This document shows, one piece after another, positions 11,301-26,300 of a stretch of DNA of 64,000 bases. Position numbers and translations under genes: made by a program. The notes beneath the pieces were generated by a model. It was given only the letters and a program-made list of their open reading frames with translations. It made no database searches and was not told the DNA's origin. Origin of the DNA: Anisakis pegreffii (lineage: Eukaryota; Nematoda; Chromadorea; Rhabditida; Anisakidae); NCBI GenBank assembly GCA_035041965.1, contig JAPYMA010001154.1, positions 62,001-126,000 on the forward strand. Reading direction: 5' to 3'. Numbering within the stretch: position 1 is the stretch's first letter; every line of letters begins with the position of its first letter.

Positions 11301-14300
11301 GAGTCTCGAATGAATTTATCGAGCGAACTGATTGAATGGATTTAGAAGTGACGAAATTGTCCAATAGAAAAACTCGAACATTTAAGGGCAAATAGTCAAC
11401 GAGCTCACTCACCTCTCCAGCGTCCGAAATTCTCGTATTCGAAATGGTCAAATAGTAGACACCGTCATAATGCAGTTTGTAACGATGACCCTGCAAAACA
11501 ACTCAGAATGAGACAAAAACAGAATGAGTGAAACTTGCACAGAAAAACCTAAATTAGAATAGAACATTAACCTGAATCGCTTGGTTGCCGTTTATGTACC
11601 AAATGACCTTTGCTTTCGGATTAGCAACGACGGCACATTCGAACCGGGCCGGTTCATTTTCGATGGCTTGCGTATTTCTGGGTCGGATAGTGAATTGAGG
11701 TGCTTGCTTAGCACGACCTTGCTCCACTTTGATTTGCTCTGACCTGACATAATTCTCACTTGAATCCAACCAAGTATTGTCAAAATGTGAAACTGCACTG
11801 AACGTTCAGTCATGTTTCCGATGTTTTTGAAGAATTCTGATGTTGACTGAATCACAAACTGCTCTTAGCGAGAGAAATGAGAAGTTGAAAATGTGCAGAG
11901 ATAATTTCAGCATACCAATAGAGTTGTTCACCAAGATTTTTAACGTCCGATACGAGAACGCCTTGTGGCAATTGCGTTTCAGTGATGATATGTTTAGAGC
12001 CTGAGCACGCCAGTTTGGCAGTCAAAACTCCTTGACCAAAACGATTCGTTGCAACACAAGTATATTCGCCAGTATCATCCGGTAGCGCGTATAGAATCGA
12101 TAAACAAACGAAACCGAAGTCAACAGTTGATCGGAAACGATGACCTGTAATCATATTCCAAGCTAGGAAAAGATCTCACTACCGTCAATTGATAGCCGAA
12201 AAAATCACATCTCGATAAATTTCTGATATTTCCTCCTAAACTAAATTTAAAAACGAAACTGAAATATGAAGTTACTTGGTAAACTGATTTTTCTTTTCGA
12301 AAATACTTTTAGACCAACCAAGAAGAACTGGTTTTCCATCTTTGAACCATTCGACCTTCATGTAAGGATCATTAACAGGCGCGAGTTGCGTTTCAAATCG
12401 GCAATATTCTCCTTCCTCAACGCCCACATTCGTCATTTGGATCTTAAATTCGGGTGGACGTTGCGCTTTCTCATCGTAAGCGTCTTCTTTGGAGAGAACA
12501 AGCGCTGACATCGTATGCTGACGAAGATGACTCTCAATGCTATCAATATCGGCACCTGGCGCTTGTGGACCGAATTCAAGCGACGGTTTCGGTACTACCT
12601 GCAGACATTGAAAAAATTACTAACAAAATTCTTCTCATATGTTCCTTCCAGATGACTCTTGTAGAATAATCCCAAAACTTAAATTCCTTCTGATTTGGCT
12701 ATTACGCATGAGGTGTTGTCATGGAATCCCTTATAGTAATATAACAAAAAGTGAAGCAAGTGCGTTGACATCACGTAGAATTTGTTGACTAAAAGCAAGA
12801 GTTCGACACAGCAAGAGTGCTTGCTTGCATGTGCAAATCAACGAGTTTTCACAGGGAACCCGCATCAAGTAACACCTACATTGATGGTTGTCTTTGTGCG
12901 TGTTTCACCCTTATCGTTCACAACAACGCATTCGTAGACTCCGTTGTCCTCCGGATACGCATAGAGAATGTCCAGTGTCACAAATCCGAATTCCAATGAC
13001 GGTTTGAAACGTGACGCTTCCGGTAGAGGTGCACCATTCTTGTACCACTTTATGGATAGGTTTGAATCGTTTATTGGTGCCACTCTGCATTCCAAATGAA
13101 CCGAATCACCTTCCTGAAATGCAGTCATTTTCGGTTCGTGAAACCTTTTTGCTGTTAACCGTCAATTACTGATGCGAACTAAACGCTGACTAAACACTTG
13201 AGGTATTGTGTTTCGGAAATGCAGTGAACCACTCCTATGAAAAGTATTGCAAGAAAATGAGGTGAAATTAACCGGAATATCATCGATCTTATCAACAAGC
13301 GGTTGAAGGATTTGCGGAGAATCGATCTGAATTGCTGAGGAGACATTGATTCGACCGACAGTTTCGGCTTGACCTTTTGCATTACGTGCGACACACCTTA
13401 ACAGCTCAGCTTTATTCATTAGTTCTGAATGCGAAAAAAATCATGGGTATATGGCCTCAGGACCAATAAAGCATGTCAATTCAAAACATACACTCTTATT
13501 CTCAAGTTTTCAAAATTTTTATGAAGAACACAAAGAATCGAGCTCATTATGAGGAAAGCTAGACGAAAAAAAGGATTTCGATGAACAAACTTGTATTCGC
13601 CAGTATCCTGAGTGATCAAATGCTTGATCAAAAGTGTACAGACACCAAAATCGTTTGTCATATGAATTCGATTGGAATATGGAATCGCGTGTCCATTATG
13701 GAACCATTCAATCCGCAGTGTTGGATCTCCAATTGGCTCAAGAATACATGTGAACGCTGTCGCATCTGCTTCGTTCATCTGAAGGAAGAGCGAGATGAAA
13801 ATGCAAAGATGCCTTCATTATATTCATAGCCATAGATACTGGCCCTGTTTGCAGATAATTACCCAACTGTGAATTGCATCACACAAGCCTATGATGCAAA
13901 TAAGCTTTCGAGATACTGTAGAATGTATGATGAAAAACAACCACGTCAATAGCGATGTTCAGAAGTTTAAAGTGACACTAATTCACCTGGCCTAAGTCCT
14001 GCAAGTCCTGAGTGAAGTGTGGTGCTTCATACTCTTGTTGTGGCTGATCAAGACCCTCAGTTGGTCTATGAATCCATTCCTCTAGTTGCGTTATACGTTC
14101 TTTCCGTTCAGCCGGACTCAACCAGTCATATGAGACACCGCTTGTTCCTTTCACCTGAAAATGATCAAGTCTGTGGCCAAATGCTCTAAGTGTATTAAAG
14201 TAATCGCTTTTCAAACGTTACATCTCTTCGTGTACCATAAAGATCATCAGAATAAACTGAGAAGAACTGTGAAGAATCCCAGAACGAAAAATCATCAGAA

Positions 14301-17300
14301 CGAAAACATATATCCGAGACAAGACACGAATAGGTGCACTGTGGTGGAACCATCTACTGCTAGGATATCACTAAAACAATATTCAAGTTCAAATTAATTG
14401 CCTGAATATCACTGGATGTTTCGGCAGTTCCTTTCGAATTGGTTGCTTTGCACACCCATTTACCAGAATCTTGCGGCTCAACAGGTGAAAGTTCCATGAC
14501 AACGAAACCAAAATCGTGAATGTTCTTCATTCGAGCGGTTTGCTTGACTGGATGTCCGTTGTGGAACCATTCAATCTTCAAACGTGGATCAGCAACTGGT
14601 TCTACTTGTGCTTCCAGATGTGCCACTTGTCCTTCGATTAGATCCGGTAGGTTCTGTAATAATGTCTTGAATCAATAACCTACCAAACAGCAGTGATTAA
14701 TGTGATTCAGTGAAACTCTGACTGATGATTTGAATGTTAGAGAAACAATGTCTGGATGGATGGATTCAGGCGCTGCAAATAACCTGAAGTTGAGTGACGA
14801 AACGTGGTGGTCCATGCTCAATGTCCGGCTTCTCAGGTGCACTTGGTTTTGGTGCTTCGATTTCAACGATACGCCGTTGTGCGCCAGACATACTCTCAGG
14901 CAACTGTGAACTGGTGATAATCTTCTGTTTTGGCGAACAGGTAAGTTGAGTACTTGTAACTGCTTCACCAATCTGAAGCAGATGTTTAATTGATAATTTT
15001 TCAGACTGCAGTAGGTGCTCAGATTGATCAGATGATTCATTCGCAATGAAAATGCAGTTAAGAGCAAGGCTCGTGAACAGCACAATTGAATTACTCGATT
15101 GATTGCGCGACATGTGTACTCGCCAGAATCTTCAGGATACGTTGGTGAAATTTCGAGCACAACAAAACCAAAGTCACTGATCGACTTCACCCTGCTACTG
15201 ATCTTCAACGGTTTTCCGTTTAAGAACCACTGAATCTAAAAAAAAGTTTTGATTGACCTATTGTAATAGGACGGAAACTGCTTTATTATGTTCAAACGTG
15301 CCGTCATTGTAACCTCTTTTGCATGGAGAATATACGTTGTTCAGAATCCGAGTACTCATCTTGACGAAACGAATTTTAGAAGCGCATTATGATCGAGAGA
15401 CTATGAAAGGTTTAAGAAGGGTATTCATTAGAAGTCGCAGCGATGATTGTGACGGGATGAATTAGGTGTACCTGTAGTTGATTGTCATTGAGAGGTTCGT
15501 ATCGTGCCGAGAAATGTACTCGGTCACCTTCTTCGCAACTGACCGGAGCCGAGAGAGGCTCGATAAAAACGGGCACTGTTTTTTGCTCATCCACAACCAC
15601 TTCTTCTGGTGCACGATGCAATGCATCTTCGAGTTTCTGTACAGCACGAGCCTTACCTTCATCCTTCAAAATATCAGAATACATGAAATATTCAAATATT
15701 TCAGCATCACCAACATCAATGCACCATGACAACAAATGACAGCAGCAGATCGCTGTTCAGAGAACTCATTTTTGAAACTGGTATGCATGACTGAATTTTT
15801 TCGAACAGTGGTCAAAAAATTTTCGAAGACTTAATGTAAAACGCCGATTGAGCGATTTGTATCCGTTATACGATAATATAAGATGATTATCAAGATAAGA
15901 ACCTGAGGTTGTAGCAGTAGATTTTCTTTCACAGCAATATCTAGCACAGCTGATGAAACCGCTTCACCGGCGGCATTACTCACTTTCATTGTGTATTCGC
16001 CAGCATCCTAGAAAAAAATTCGATAGGATTTCAGTAAGAAGCAAAGTAAATGAATGACTACTGCAGAGGTGATTTCAGTTCAAAAGCGGTCGTATGATTC
16101 ACTAATGCTGCTCGTTTTTCACATTTGATAAATTCCCACACTACTATTAAGCAAGAATAAACACCTGAGCAAAGAGATGTAGAATATCGAGTATAGCAAA
16201 ACCAAAGTCTTGAACCATCTTGTAGCGATTGGCGTGGTATAATGGTTGACCATTGCGGAACCATTCCACTTTAAGCGTAGGATCATCAACAGGCGTATAC
16301 TGAGCTTCCAGATGGGCACTATCGCCCTCTGATAGATTTGGAGGACTTTGCAATTGTACACTGATCTTTGGTGCTCCGTACACCTAAATTTTCTGAATTA
16401 TCAAACCAGAAGGCCGAATGCTTTTTGTTTGAAAACAACTTTATCATTATTGTTGTGAGCCTGAGCCGGGCTATGATCCGGCTTGTATCTATTATCCAAC
16501 TTTATCAAATAAAATGAAATAGCACACTCGATGACCTGGAAACAAATAATTCGTTACTGTTACCTTGGTTGGTGCCTCCTCGGGCATCGCTTTGGGAGCC
16601 TCGATTTCACGGATTCTCTGCAAGCTCTGCGGCTGAATCGAATCAAATACAATGTTCTCGCGACCTAATACATTCACTGTTGCTGAGCACTTCGCTTCAC
16701 CTGCTGAATTTACGGCCACGCAAGTCCATTCGCCCGAGTCTCGAGGTTCAGTCTGATTGATATCCAGAATGATCCAACCAAAATCGCTGATCATCTTCAC
16801 TCGTGAACTTGCTGTCACAGGTGCACCGTTCAAGTACCTCAAACAATTTATTCGTGCTAATGCAATGAACTAATAATGGGCTGAAACAGCTGAATTCATT
16901 GCAGTAAATCAAAACTCATTAGCATTACCGAGTCATGCATTCATGGAAGAACAATTACAGAGGAAACAAAAGTACCAGTGAATCTTAAGATCTGCATCGT
17001 CAATGGGTTCAACGGTTGCTTCGAAGTGAGCCGGTTGACCTTCGTAGAGATCATGTATGTTTTGTATTTGAGTGATAAACTTCGGTGGTGTTTTGGGTGC
17101 TGGTGCCATCTCGGGAACTGGAGCTTTGGGTGCTTCAATTTCCTGAAATCATTCATGGCTTGATAAAATTCCCCACGCAAAATCAGCTGTGCGAAACGTC
17201 TGAGACTTTACAAGTGGTAAGTAACGGAGAATTTATTTGTGCTAATGCAATGGAAGAAAATGAATTACAGACAATCAGTGTGCTTTGGGTTCGTCACCGT

Positions 17301-20300
17301 ATAGTGGTGTACTGTGAAGCTTTCACTTAATAATGATCATTGCTGATACAAGCTGCTGGAACAGACCTGGATTCTTCGCCATGATTCTTCATGCTGGGTA
17401 TCACCAAGAATTGCATCCTTACCATGGCACTTCAGCGTTGCACTTGATACTGCTTCGCCGTTTTCATTGGTGACACGAAGTTGATAAATACCCTAAGATG
17501 AGTTTGCTGTATCAATATGTCATTCATGCTACACAACCTATTAAACACTCGAGTTTCTCTTTGTTTTCACAAAATGAAAAAATTAGCTCATTTTAAAATA
17601 ACACTGAAGGAATCGATTCCAACCTGGTCTTCTGGGAAGGTGTAGCCGATGTCGAGGGTACAGAAACCGAAATCTTGTGAGATGGCATATTTAGAGCCAT
17701 GAGCTAGTGGTTGACCATTGCGGTACCATACGGCCACAAGACGTGGATCATTTGTCGGAGTAATAACTGCCTCGAAGTGCGATGGTTCTCCTTCGTTACA
17801 CTCCAAGTCGACGATTTGCGTTTGAATGGATGGTGCATCGTATACGGGTGCGGGTGCTTCTATAATCTATTTCATACAGCAAACTGACCCCAAGGCTTTG
17901 AACGACCCTGATCAGATTTTGATGTCTGAATGTACATTCAAGTGTACAATGTACTGATATTTCACATCTATTTCAGCATCAATTCAAACAACTCTGAACG
18001 AATATCAAACCTTCAGGCATCTCTTTTGGTGCTTCAATCTCTTGGATTCTTCTCCACGACTCTTCATGACTTGTATCTGTCAATACGTCGCCGACGCCAG
18101 CCACCTGTATTCAGAATACGTCAAAGTTTATTCGTCAACACTTCATCACTGCTTTGATCAAGAAACACCTTTCATGATCTCGACTGCTGTTCTTTTCAAG
18201 CAACAAGGAATTGTTTCACCCAACAATAAGATATTAATCAGATATTTTGAATCCTCCATTGTTATGACCGAAAAATTTCTTGTCATACTGACTGAATTTT
18301 CAATTTGTGAGAGCGCTATGTGATCACCTTGATTGAAGCAGATGACGCAGCCTCTCCTTCACTATTGACAATCTTCAGTGTGTAGATGCCATTATGATCC
18401 AAATTGACACCGTTGATATCAAGTGCAGCCCATCCCAATTCACTACGTGTCTTAATCAGCTGGCTTGCACCTAATGGTTGTCCGTTTCTCAACCAAATCA
18501 CCTTAACAAATAAACACTTTGGCAAACTGTTTCATTGTCTCGCAAAGTCTGACTGATGTCGTTTAAAATAACTTTTTAAATTTCTGACGGATAAAATTAT
18601 GTACCTTGAGATCTGGGTCTCGAGCTGGTTGGAATGTCGCTTCGAGATGAACAACTTCACCTTCAGGAATGTCAGTGAATGATTCAAGCTGCGAAAGGAA
18701 TCTTGGTTTTTCCTTCTCGACCACCTCTTCGACTTCTTCAGGTACAATAGGTGTTTCAAGAACTTGGATTTGTTCCCATGATACTGGATGTTGGGTATCG
18801 CGCAAAATAGCTTCGTATCCTGCAATCCACTATTCACAATTTTTCATCCATTTCACATGCGATTTTTGCCTCCTCAGAGTCGTTTAATGACGTCTAGTGA
18901 TCTGTTCATGAAGTAGGATTGATTATTTCACTGCCAATTCTTTCATGAATACGATCACAAGCTATCTAACACCGCGCACAAAAACCCCACAAATTTGTGC
19001 TTGCATATTGATGGATTTGATGCGAAATTATCCAATGACCATATGCATGCTGAGGTATTTATGGAAAAGCACTAACCAGCAACTTTGACTGTAGCACTGG
19101 TTGATGCATCACCAGATCGGTTGATTGCTTTGCAAGTATACAATCCAGAATCTTGTGGAAGTACATGAACGATTGTTAACGTTACATTGCCGAATTCATA
19201 CTCTTGGCGATAGCGATTCGCTGAAATTTTTGATGAATCCTCATGCTATCGCCATTGAAGTTATGCGACAAGCAAGAGCTTAATAAATTTCTTCTCATAG
19301 AACTAAATGATTTCGTAAAATTACGCAGACATTCTCTCAACGGAGAACTATGTGGAGCTAATCGACGTTCTCGTGAATGCTAATTGAAAAGAGCACGATC
19401 CCTAGAAGTGAACAGGAATGATACCAAAGCAAAACAAATTCGAATGAGCTTTTGATAGACAGAAGCTTACAGTTCATTAGTGGTGCTCCATTGAGGAACC
19501 ATTCGATTTTCATATTTGGATCACCGGATGGCTCAACATTGCCACTAAGGTGGACAATTTCACCTTCTGGTAGGTCGTCGATGTTATCGAATGACTGTAC
19601 CCATACGGGTTTGTCAAATTCCATTTCGGGCATCTCAAGACGTGGGAATTTATCAAGAGACTCCAACTGTTGAATCTTTTGGAGTGAATCTGGATGTTGC
19701 GTGTCCATTTGCAGACTCTCCTCTCCTGGAGACAATAAAATTGCGGAAAAACATTCGATATTCCATCCACGAATATTTCAGCGCATTCATTTTTCCCCGG
19801 TTCTCAGCTTCTTTGAACTTGTTATGGTGAGATTATCAACTCAACTGGGCTTTGAGGTTAGTCCCAACAACAAAATTTTCCACTAACTGTTTTGTTTAAC
19901 CGCACCCTAACTGCGAGTATGCAACAGTTCTTTCAAAACCAACGGTATTCCTTATGTGCTGTTTAAACTCATTCAAGAGACACGTTCAAACAATTTGTTT
20001 CATGTCGAAGGTTCATTAGGTGAGTGTTTCATCTTATGGTCAAATGTGTATGCATATCCATGAAAAATACCTATCACGGACAACGATGCGCTTGTTATGG
20101 CAGTGCCTTGTTGGTTCACAGCTTTGCAAGAGTAGACGCCACTGTGGTGTGGATAAACAGGGGCGATTCGTAGTCCTACGCAACCGAAGTCATTGGTCAT
20201 CGTATACCAATTGCTCTGTTGCAAGGGAGCGTCGTTGTGGAACCTGTGTTTGTCAGAAAGTTCAACTCGAAGAGATCACTGCTTCTCAGTCGATTCGGTG

Positions 20301-23300
20301 TTGAACGAGAAAATACGAACGCATTGGTTGGATAAATTACAGTCAAAGAATTTGGTGTCACTGAGAGAGAGATGAGGCAGTTCAACGTACCAAAGTATTT
20401 GCAGATTAGGATCGTTGACTGGAACAACTCTAGCTTGTAGTAGAGCGATTCCGCCTTCCGGTACATCGGCAATACTCTGCAGTGGCTGCGTGAACGTTGG
20501 TTTTGCATAAACTGTAGGCTCAGGTGCAGCTGGAGCAGCCTTTGGTGCTTCGATCGCCTATAAATGAACTCATCCGAATCAAACCATGAAAAAATGGTGA
20601 AACTAAACTCAATGCTTAGATAAACGTTCTGACTGAACTTCAATAGTCTCAGCGCAAGCGCTTACAAAGGCGATAAAGAAGACATGAAGAATCATCTATG
20701 AAATGCTTCATAAATGGAAGCAGCTACCGACCTGAATACGTTTCCAGCTTTCTTCGTGTTGCACGTCACCCAAGATGCTCGCTCTTGTTTGACATTGTAG
20801 CTGTGCGCTCGTTGAATCTTCACCTTTTTGGTTGGTTGCAACGCATTTGAATTCACCAATGTCTTCGGGAAGAACATAGTGAATATCGAGCGTTACTAAG
20901 CCAAAATCGTTGCGCATTGTCATACGACTAGATGCAGCCAAAGGATGTCCATTGTGATACCTGTTAAGTTAAAGCATTCCTAGTGAATCACTTGAATACT
21001 TCAAATATGCTCCGAAAAACTGGAAATTATATTCTCGTTTGCCTAGTATATGAGAGGTGATTGCACTAACCAAACAATGACCATTCGAGGATCGCTGATT
21101 GGCTCGAAAGTAGCTTCGAAATGAGCCGGTTGTCCCTCGATAAGACCGGTGATTGAGTTGAGTTGAGTGATGAAATGTGGTGGACCCACAACCATTTCAG
21201 GTTCTGCTTCCACTTTCTTTTTCGGTTCCTCCAAAATACGAATCTTCTCCCAGCTACTCTGATTTTGTGAATCGCCAAGAATTGCTGAATGAGATTATCA
21301 TTATTTTTACACTGTGCACAGAACAATTTTGATGGTATGCTCTACTTAATGTACCAATTTAATCGATCACTTATGAGAGGTAAAAATAAAGAAGCCGTTT
21401 GCCAGCGGTATAGCTAATTATCGTTTTCAAATCATCCCAATAACATCGGCATCTTCCGTTCAGCATGGATCTCAATCGCAACGTTAATGACCATTAAAAA
21501 TCGCTCACCAGATCTGCTATTCACAGAGAGTTGCGCATCGATTCGGTCTTCACCTTGATCGTTTGTTGCAACAACCGTATAGTTGCCTGCATCTTCGGGG
21601 ATTGTATAAGCAATATCCAAGCCGACAAAACCAAAATCTGATGTATGATTGAATCTGTTACTGTTTTGTAGTGGTGCACCATCTTTGTACCACTGAATAC
21701 GCATTTTCGGATCGTTAACTGGCAATACCCTGGAATAGAGACTCATCGCTACAAATTATTTCTGCAGAAACGATTGAGTTCAACAAGAATTCTGACAAAT
21801 AAATTCCAGGCAAAACGAATGATGAAAAGTTGAACTGTTAGGAAACCTTGTTTCAAAATGCACTGGTTGTCCTTCAATTCTCTCGACCGAATTCATCGGT
21901 TCAACGAATTGTGGGGGACCGTGCTTGAGTTCCGGCATCTCTGGAGGCTGTTCTTTGGGTGCCTCAATTTGCTTGATTCTTCGCAAACTTTCTGGATGCT
22001 GAGTTTCACCAAGAATTACGGCTTTTCCGGCCACACTGAACGACGTGGACGATTGCGCTTCACCTAAAAACGACAAACAACATATTGTTGAACGAAAGTT
22101 TTGGTAGTCACTGTGAGCAATAACCGTTCACTACATCACGACTACGGTATACCTTAACCTATAATTTATCCGATTTAAAAGCTCCCATTAGTCACATTTA
22201 GTTCAACAAACCGAGTTCATTCTTCACAAGGCACGTCCATTCGCCGCTGTCCTCGGGGAATGCGTAGAGAATATCCAGAGCCACATAACCGAAATCATGC
22301 GTCGTGCGAAAACGATGAGCATTAACCAATGGATGACCATTGTGGTACCATTGAACAGTCAATTTGTTGTCATTTGTAGGTTCAATCTGTATAAGCAGCA
22401 ATGATTCACAACAATAAATACTTTCATAATGGATTAGTGTCTCCGGTATAACTGGGTAAATCGCAACTATGAAATCAACAATTATGAATCGCACCATTTG
22501 TAAGATGTTTTCATATCTGGCCTTGTTCGTTAAAGTGGATAAATGTTCAGAAAACGTAGCAACTGTGATACTGGTAAATTTGATGAAGCAACAAAACACT
22601 GCTATATACCTGTGCTTCAAAGTGAACCGGTGCACCTTCGTCGAAATCTCCGAGTTGAGAAGGCAATTGCACAACAAAACGAGGTGGCATTTTTTCAGGC
22701 TCCTCATAGATCGGCTCTTCGGGTCGTCGGTTTTCGATATCCTGTATTTGGTTCCATGATTCTTCATGTTGCGTATCCAGCATAAGCGCATCCGTTGCTG
22801 CAAATAATTAATAAACACACATATTTGCTACCTATTGCAATAAACAGCCTCCAACAGATTTTTGTAGTTTGCAATCAAATACTCGAATAACGAAATCATC
22901 CATATCGCACGCAGCGATAATGTGCTCGATGCTCATGTGTCCGGAACACAAGCAAGGCTTTTTGCGATCGGCTCAATCAGCTAAACATCGCCTGAAACGT
23001 AAATGACGCTCACGTTGACACTTGACGGTACACGATGTAGTCGCTTCACCGAATTCGCTGACTGCTCGGCATGAATACACTCCCGAATCCTCCGGGTAAA
23101 CTGCCAAAAGATCCAAGTTCACGTAATCAAAGTTTCGTGCTGGCATAAAACGACTTCCTGTAATTGCAACCGTAATAATCATTTGCGAATTTGAGATGTA
23201 CTGTAGAGAGTACAAAAAGAAAACAATTTCAAACCGTCAATTCCCTCTCTCAAATAATCAAAATATTTTTTACACCGTTAAAATTACTTCGATGCAAAAT

Positions 23301-26300
23301 GCGATGCGAGCGAGTGCTGAGTACAGCTCCGAACTAATTATTCATTCAATTAAAAGTGCATTTCATGAGTGTCCAGTGAACAATATTCGAGAGGAAAATA
23401 TAGGGGAATTTTATAAAAACAAATATATTAATTCAGTGGTACTACATTGAAAAAGTGATATACCTTCTGGAATTGGTTGTCCATTGACTGTCCAATACAC
23501 CTTCAAAGTAGGGTCATTAACTGGCTGTAGGCGACATTCCAGTCGTACGCTCTCACCTTCAACCAGTCCTTCGACGTTCTAAAAACGATATTTAGTGTTC
23601 GGTCACAAATGTCGCAATTCTTTTCCCTTTTTCAGTTTCACAACGAATATTTCTTCAAAAGTAAATTTTACGAAAAATTCACACGATTAAGAACAATCGC
23701 TCACGTGAGCCGACTGATCTTGCAAGGATACATTCTTGGGGAAAAAATGTACAACTTACTTGTAAAGGCTCAGTGAAGGTTGGTGGTGGGAAGACCTGAT
23801 CAGGTGTTGGCGGTCTGACTTCTTCACGATTCTCAAGTTCTTGAATTTGAGCCCATGACTCAACGTGTTGTGTGTCCAAATAGATGTTTCTGCGAGCTGA
23901 AACAATTTCATTAACTGAGGATATCTTCCAACCTGATGGTCGAAAGCTAGCGTGCTATAGTAACTGTCTAATAATCACGAGAGAAAAGTACGATGCCAAT
24001 TTCTCATGATTATAATCTATTACTGTCCAAATAATTTGTGAGTGATCGACATTAGCGATGTTGAAAATGCACTAACGTTTGCATTCGAAAGCAAATTCAG
24101 TAATCGCTTCTCCAGCAGCATTGCTAGCTTTACATGTGTACGTTCCTGTATCTTCGGGATGTACGTGCAAGAATTCCAGACCAACGTATCCAAAATCGTG
24201 AATTGTACGAATCCTCGAACCGAACAAAATCGGGTGACCGTTGAGGAACCATTCGATCTGGATGGACAGAACAAATATTATACGACGATTTTTAGTCACT
24301 GCAGATGATCACCAATGAATAATATATCTACAGAACTTCTTCCCAACAATGTAACAGGACGTTTGCCGCAGAAGAGAAGAATTATGAAAATCGCAAGTTC
24401 CTGAACGAAGGGGAAATCAAATTGATGATCGGTAACATCCAAAAACAATCGCTTAACTCACCTTGAGATTCGGATCAGTGATTGGTTGTACCATGCAATC
24501 CATATGGACTGATTGTCCTTCTTTCAGAATTTCGGATGGGCCAGTGAGCGGTTGTGTAAAGACGGGTACTTCAGGAACATATTCTTCTTCCTCAGGCTTC
24601 GCCGGTTGCATCGCCTCAATTTCCTGGATACGACGTAAGCTCTCTGGATGACTGCTATCGCCGACAATCGATTGTAAACGAATAACGTCAAACTGGGTAC
24701 TGGTTTCAGCTCGGCCTAAAAACTTTTTATAAGATACTTCGAAAACCTTCTTTGGAATCAGAATTCCTCTCCGGTAGATTGATCAACAAAGTACCTTCTG
24801 GATTTGTGATCACGAGAGTGTAAGTTCCAGAATCTTCAGCGATAATATAATCAATGTCGAGTGAAACAAAGCCAAAATCATTCATTAGTCTGTAACGACT
24901 GCTTGCCTTCAGCGGATGACCATTATGCAACCATTCCACCTGAAAGAAATGTTTTATGAATGATGATTTTTCTGAAATATTTTCATTGGACTTAAGTGGA
25001 ATAATAACGCTTGTTGGTTGATTAATTTGATTACCAAAGATTTTACTTTCAAGTTAAACAAACCTTCAACTTGTTGTCGTCCACGGGAAGGATTTGAGCC
25101 TCCAAATGAAGTGTTTGACTTTCATGAACACTGTCCATTTGCTGTGGCAAAGCTCTAACGATTTGCGGAGCCATTCGTGGCGCTTCAGGTCGTTCGTCTG
25201 GCGGTTGCAAAGGCATTTCGAGTTCACGAATGCGTTGAATCGAATTCGGATGGAAAGATTCGGTTATCTTAACATTTCATGTAACATTCACAAGATATTT
25301 GGTCGTAATAGCCAACCGTTTTCAAGTACTTTTGTCTAGATCGGTTTCATGGATTTCTCATTAGAAAGTGGAAGCAATAAAAACAAGTCAGAAATTTAAT
25401 AATTTGACATTTCACACAGGAGCTTCAACATTCTTTCAGCTTATTCTGAGGATTCGTCATTACAGCGGTGGAAGTTCCCTATCGACTGAACATTGCGATT
25501 TCTCACTTTCCTCGATGATCCCCATTAATAAAACGAGATTAGATGGTATCTTACCATATGTCCTTTCACAGCACAGTCAATGTCCATCGTGGATCGTGCT
25601 TCGCCGGCTGCATTCCGCACAATCAGTGTGTACGTGCCACTATCTTCAGGATACATATAAAGAATATTCAGTGCCACAAATCCAAAGTCATGACTCAATA
25701 CGAAACGATGTGCCTTCATCAGAGGACGATCGTTGAGAAGCCATTCGTACTACAAAAGTATTGCGATTTCATTATACTTCCTTCCTTATATCGTTAGTTT
25801 ACAGAGCGACACCAACCAAATATACTTGCTAAGTTTGGTGCTATTCGGTAAAGCTCATTCAAACCGTCCCGATTTTACACAAAAATCCCTAAATTTATCT
25901 GTTTTCTCCCGTCCATTCCGCAGGGTAGCAAAACAATGAACATGAAAAAATGAGTGTCGAATTTCTTCTACGAAAAAGTAAATGCATTCGACTACGAAAT
26001 AATGGCAGTGTTGTTGTAAACGAGTGAGAATATGACACATCGTAGAATTGAGGTTATTCTAATCATTCGCTTTTGTCAGTCCCTATTGAGTAAAATATGA
26101 TCGTTAAGAGTTATTCGAAACAGATGAAAGTGAACACAAGCAAGATCGACAACAAACCGTCATTGTGTTGTCATCAGTCGGAACAACTTGTGCCTCAAGG
26201 AAGACGCTGTCACCTTCGGTCACATACACCATTTGTCCATCACTCAATGGCTTTATGAAACGTGGCGACTGAAACCATAAATCATCGATGTTATTGATGT

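Noticed and set aside
11292..11412. Exon 76 read through past GAG as a longer Ig domain
   Set aside because: A strong donor (gtgagtga) follows SDAGE and the next exon supplies the expected IVVIAKNSEGE strand in frame.
14672..15208. 178-codon open frame on the minus strand
   Set aside because: It is exon 66 (SDFGFVVLEISPTYPEDSGEY) continuing through its intron and then out of frame across exon 67. The true frame of exon 67 is different.
22198..22818. 206-codon open frame on the minus strand as a separate gene
   Set aside because: It is kettin exon 47 plus intron read-through. Only 22212-22386 matches the Ig pattern; the upstream part has no domain content and contains a splice acceptor at the Ig boundary.
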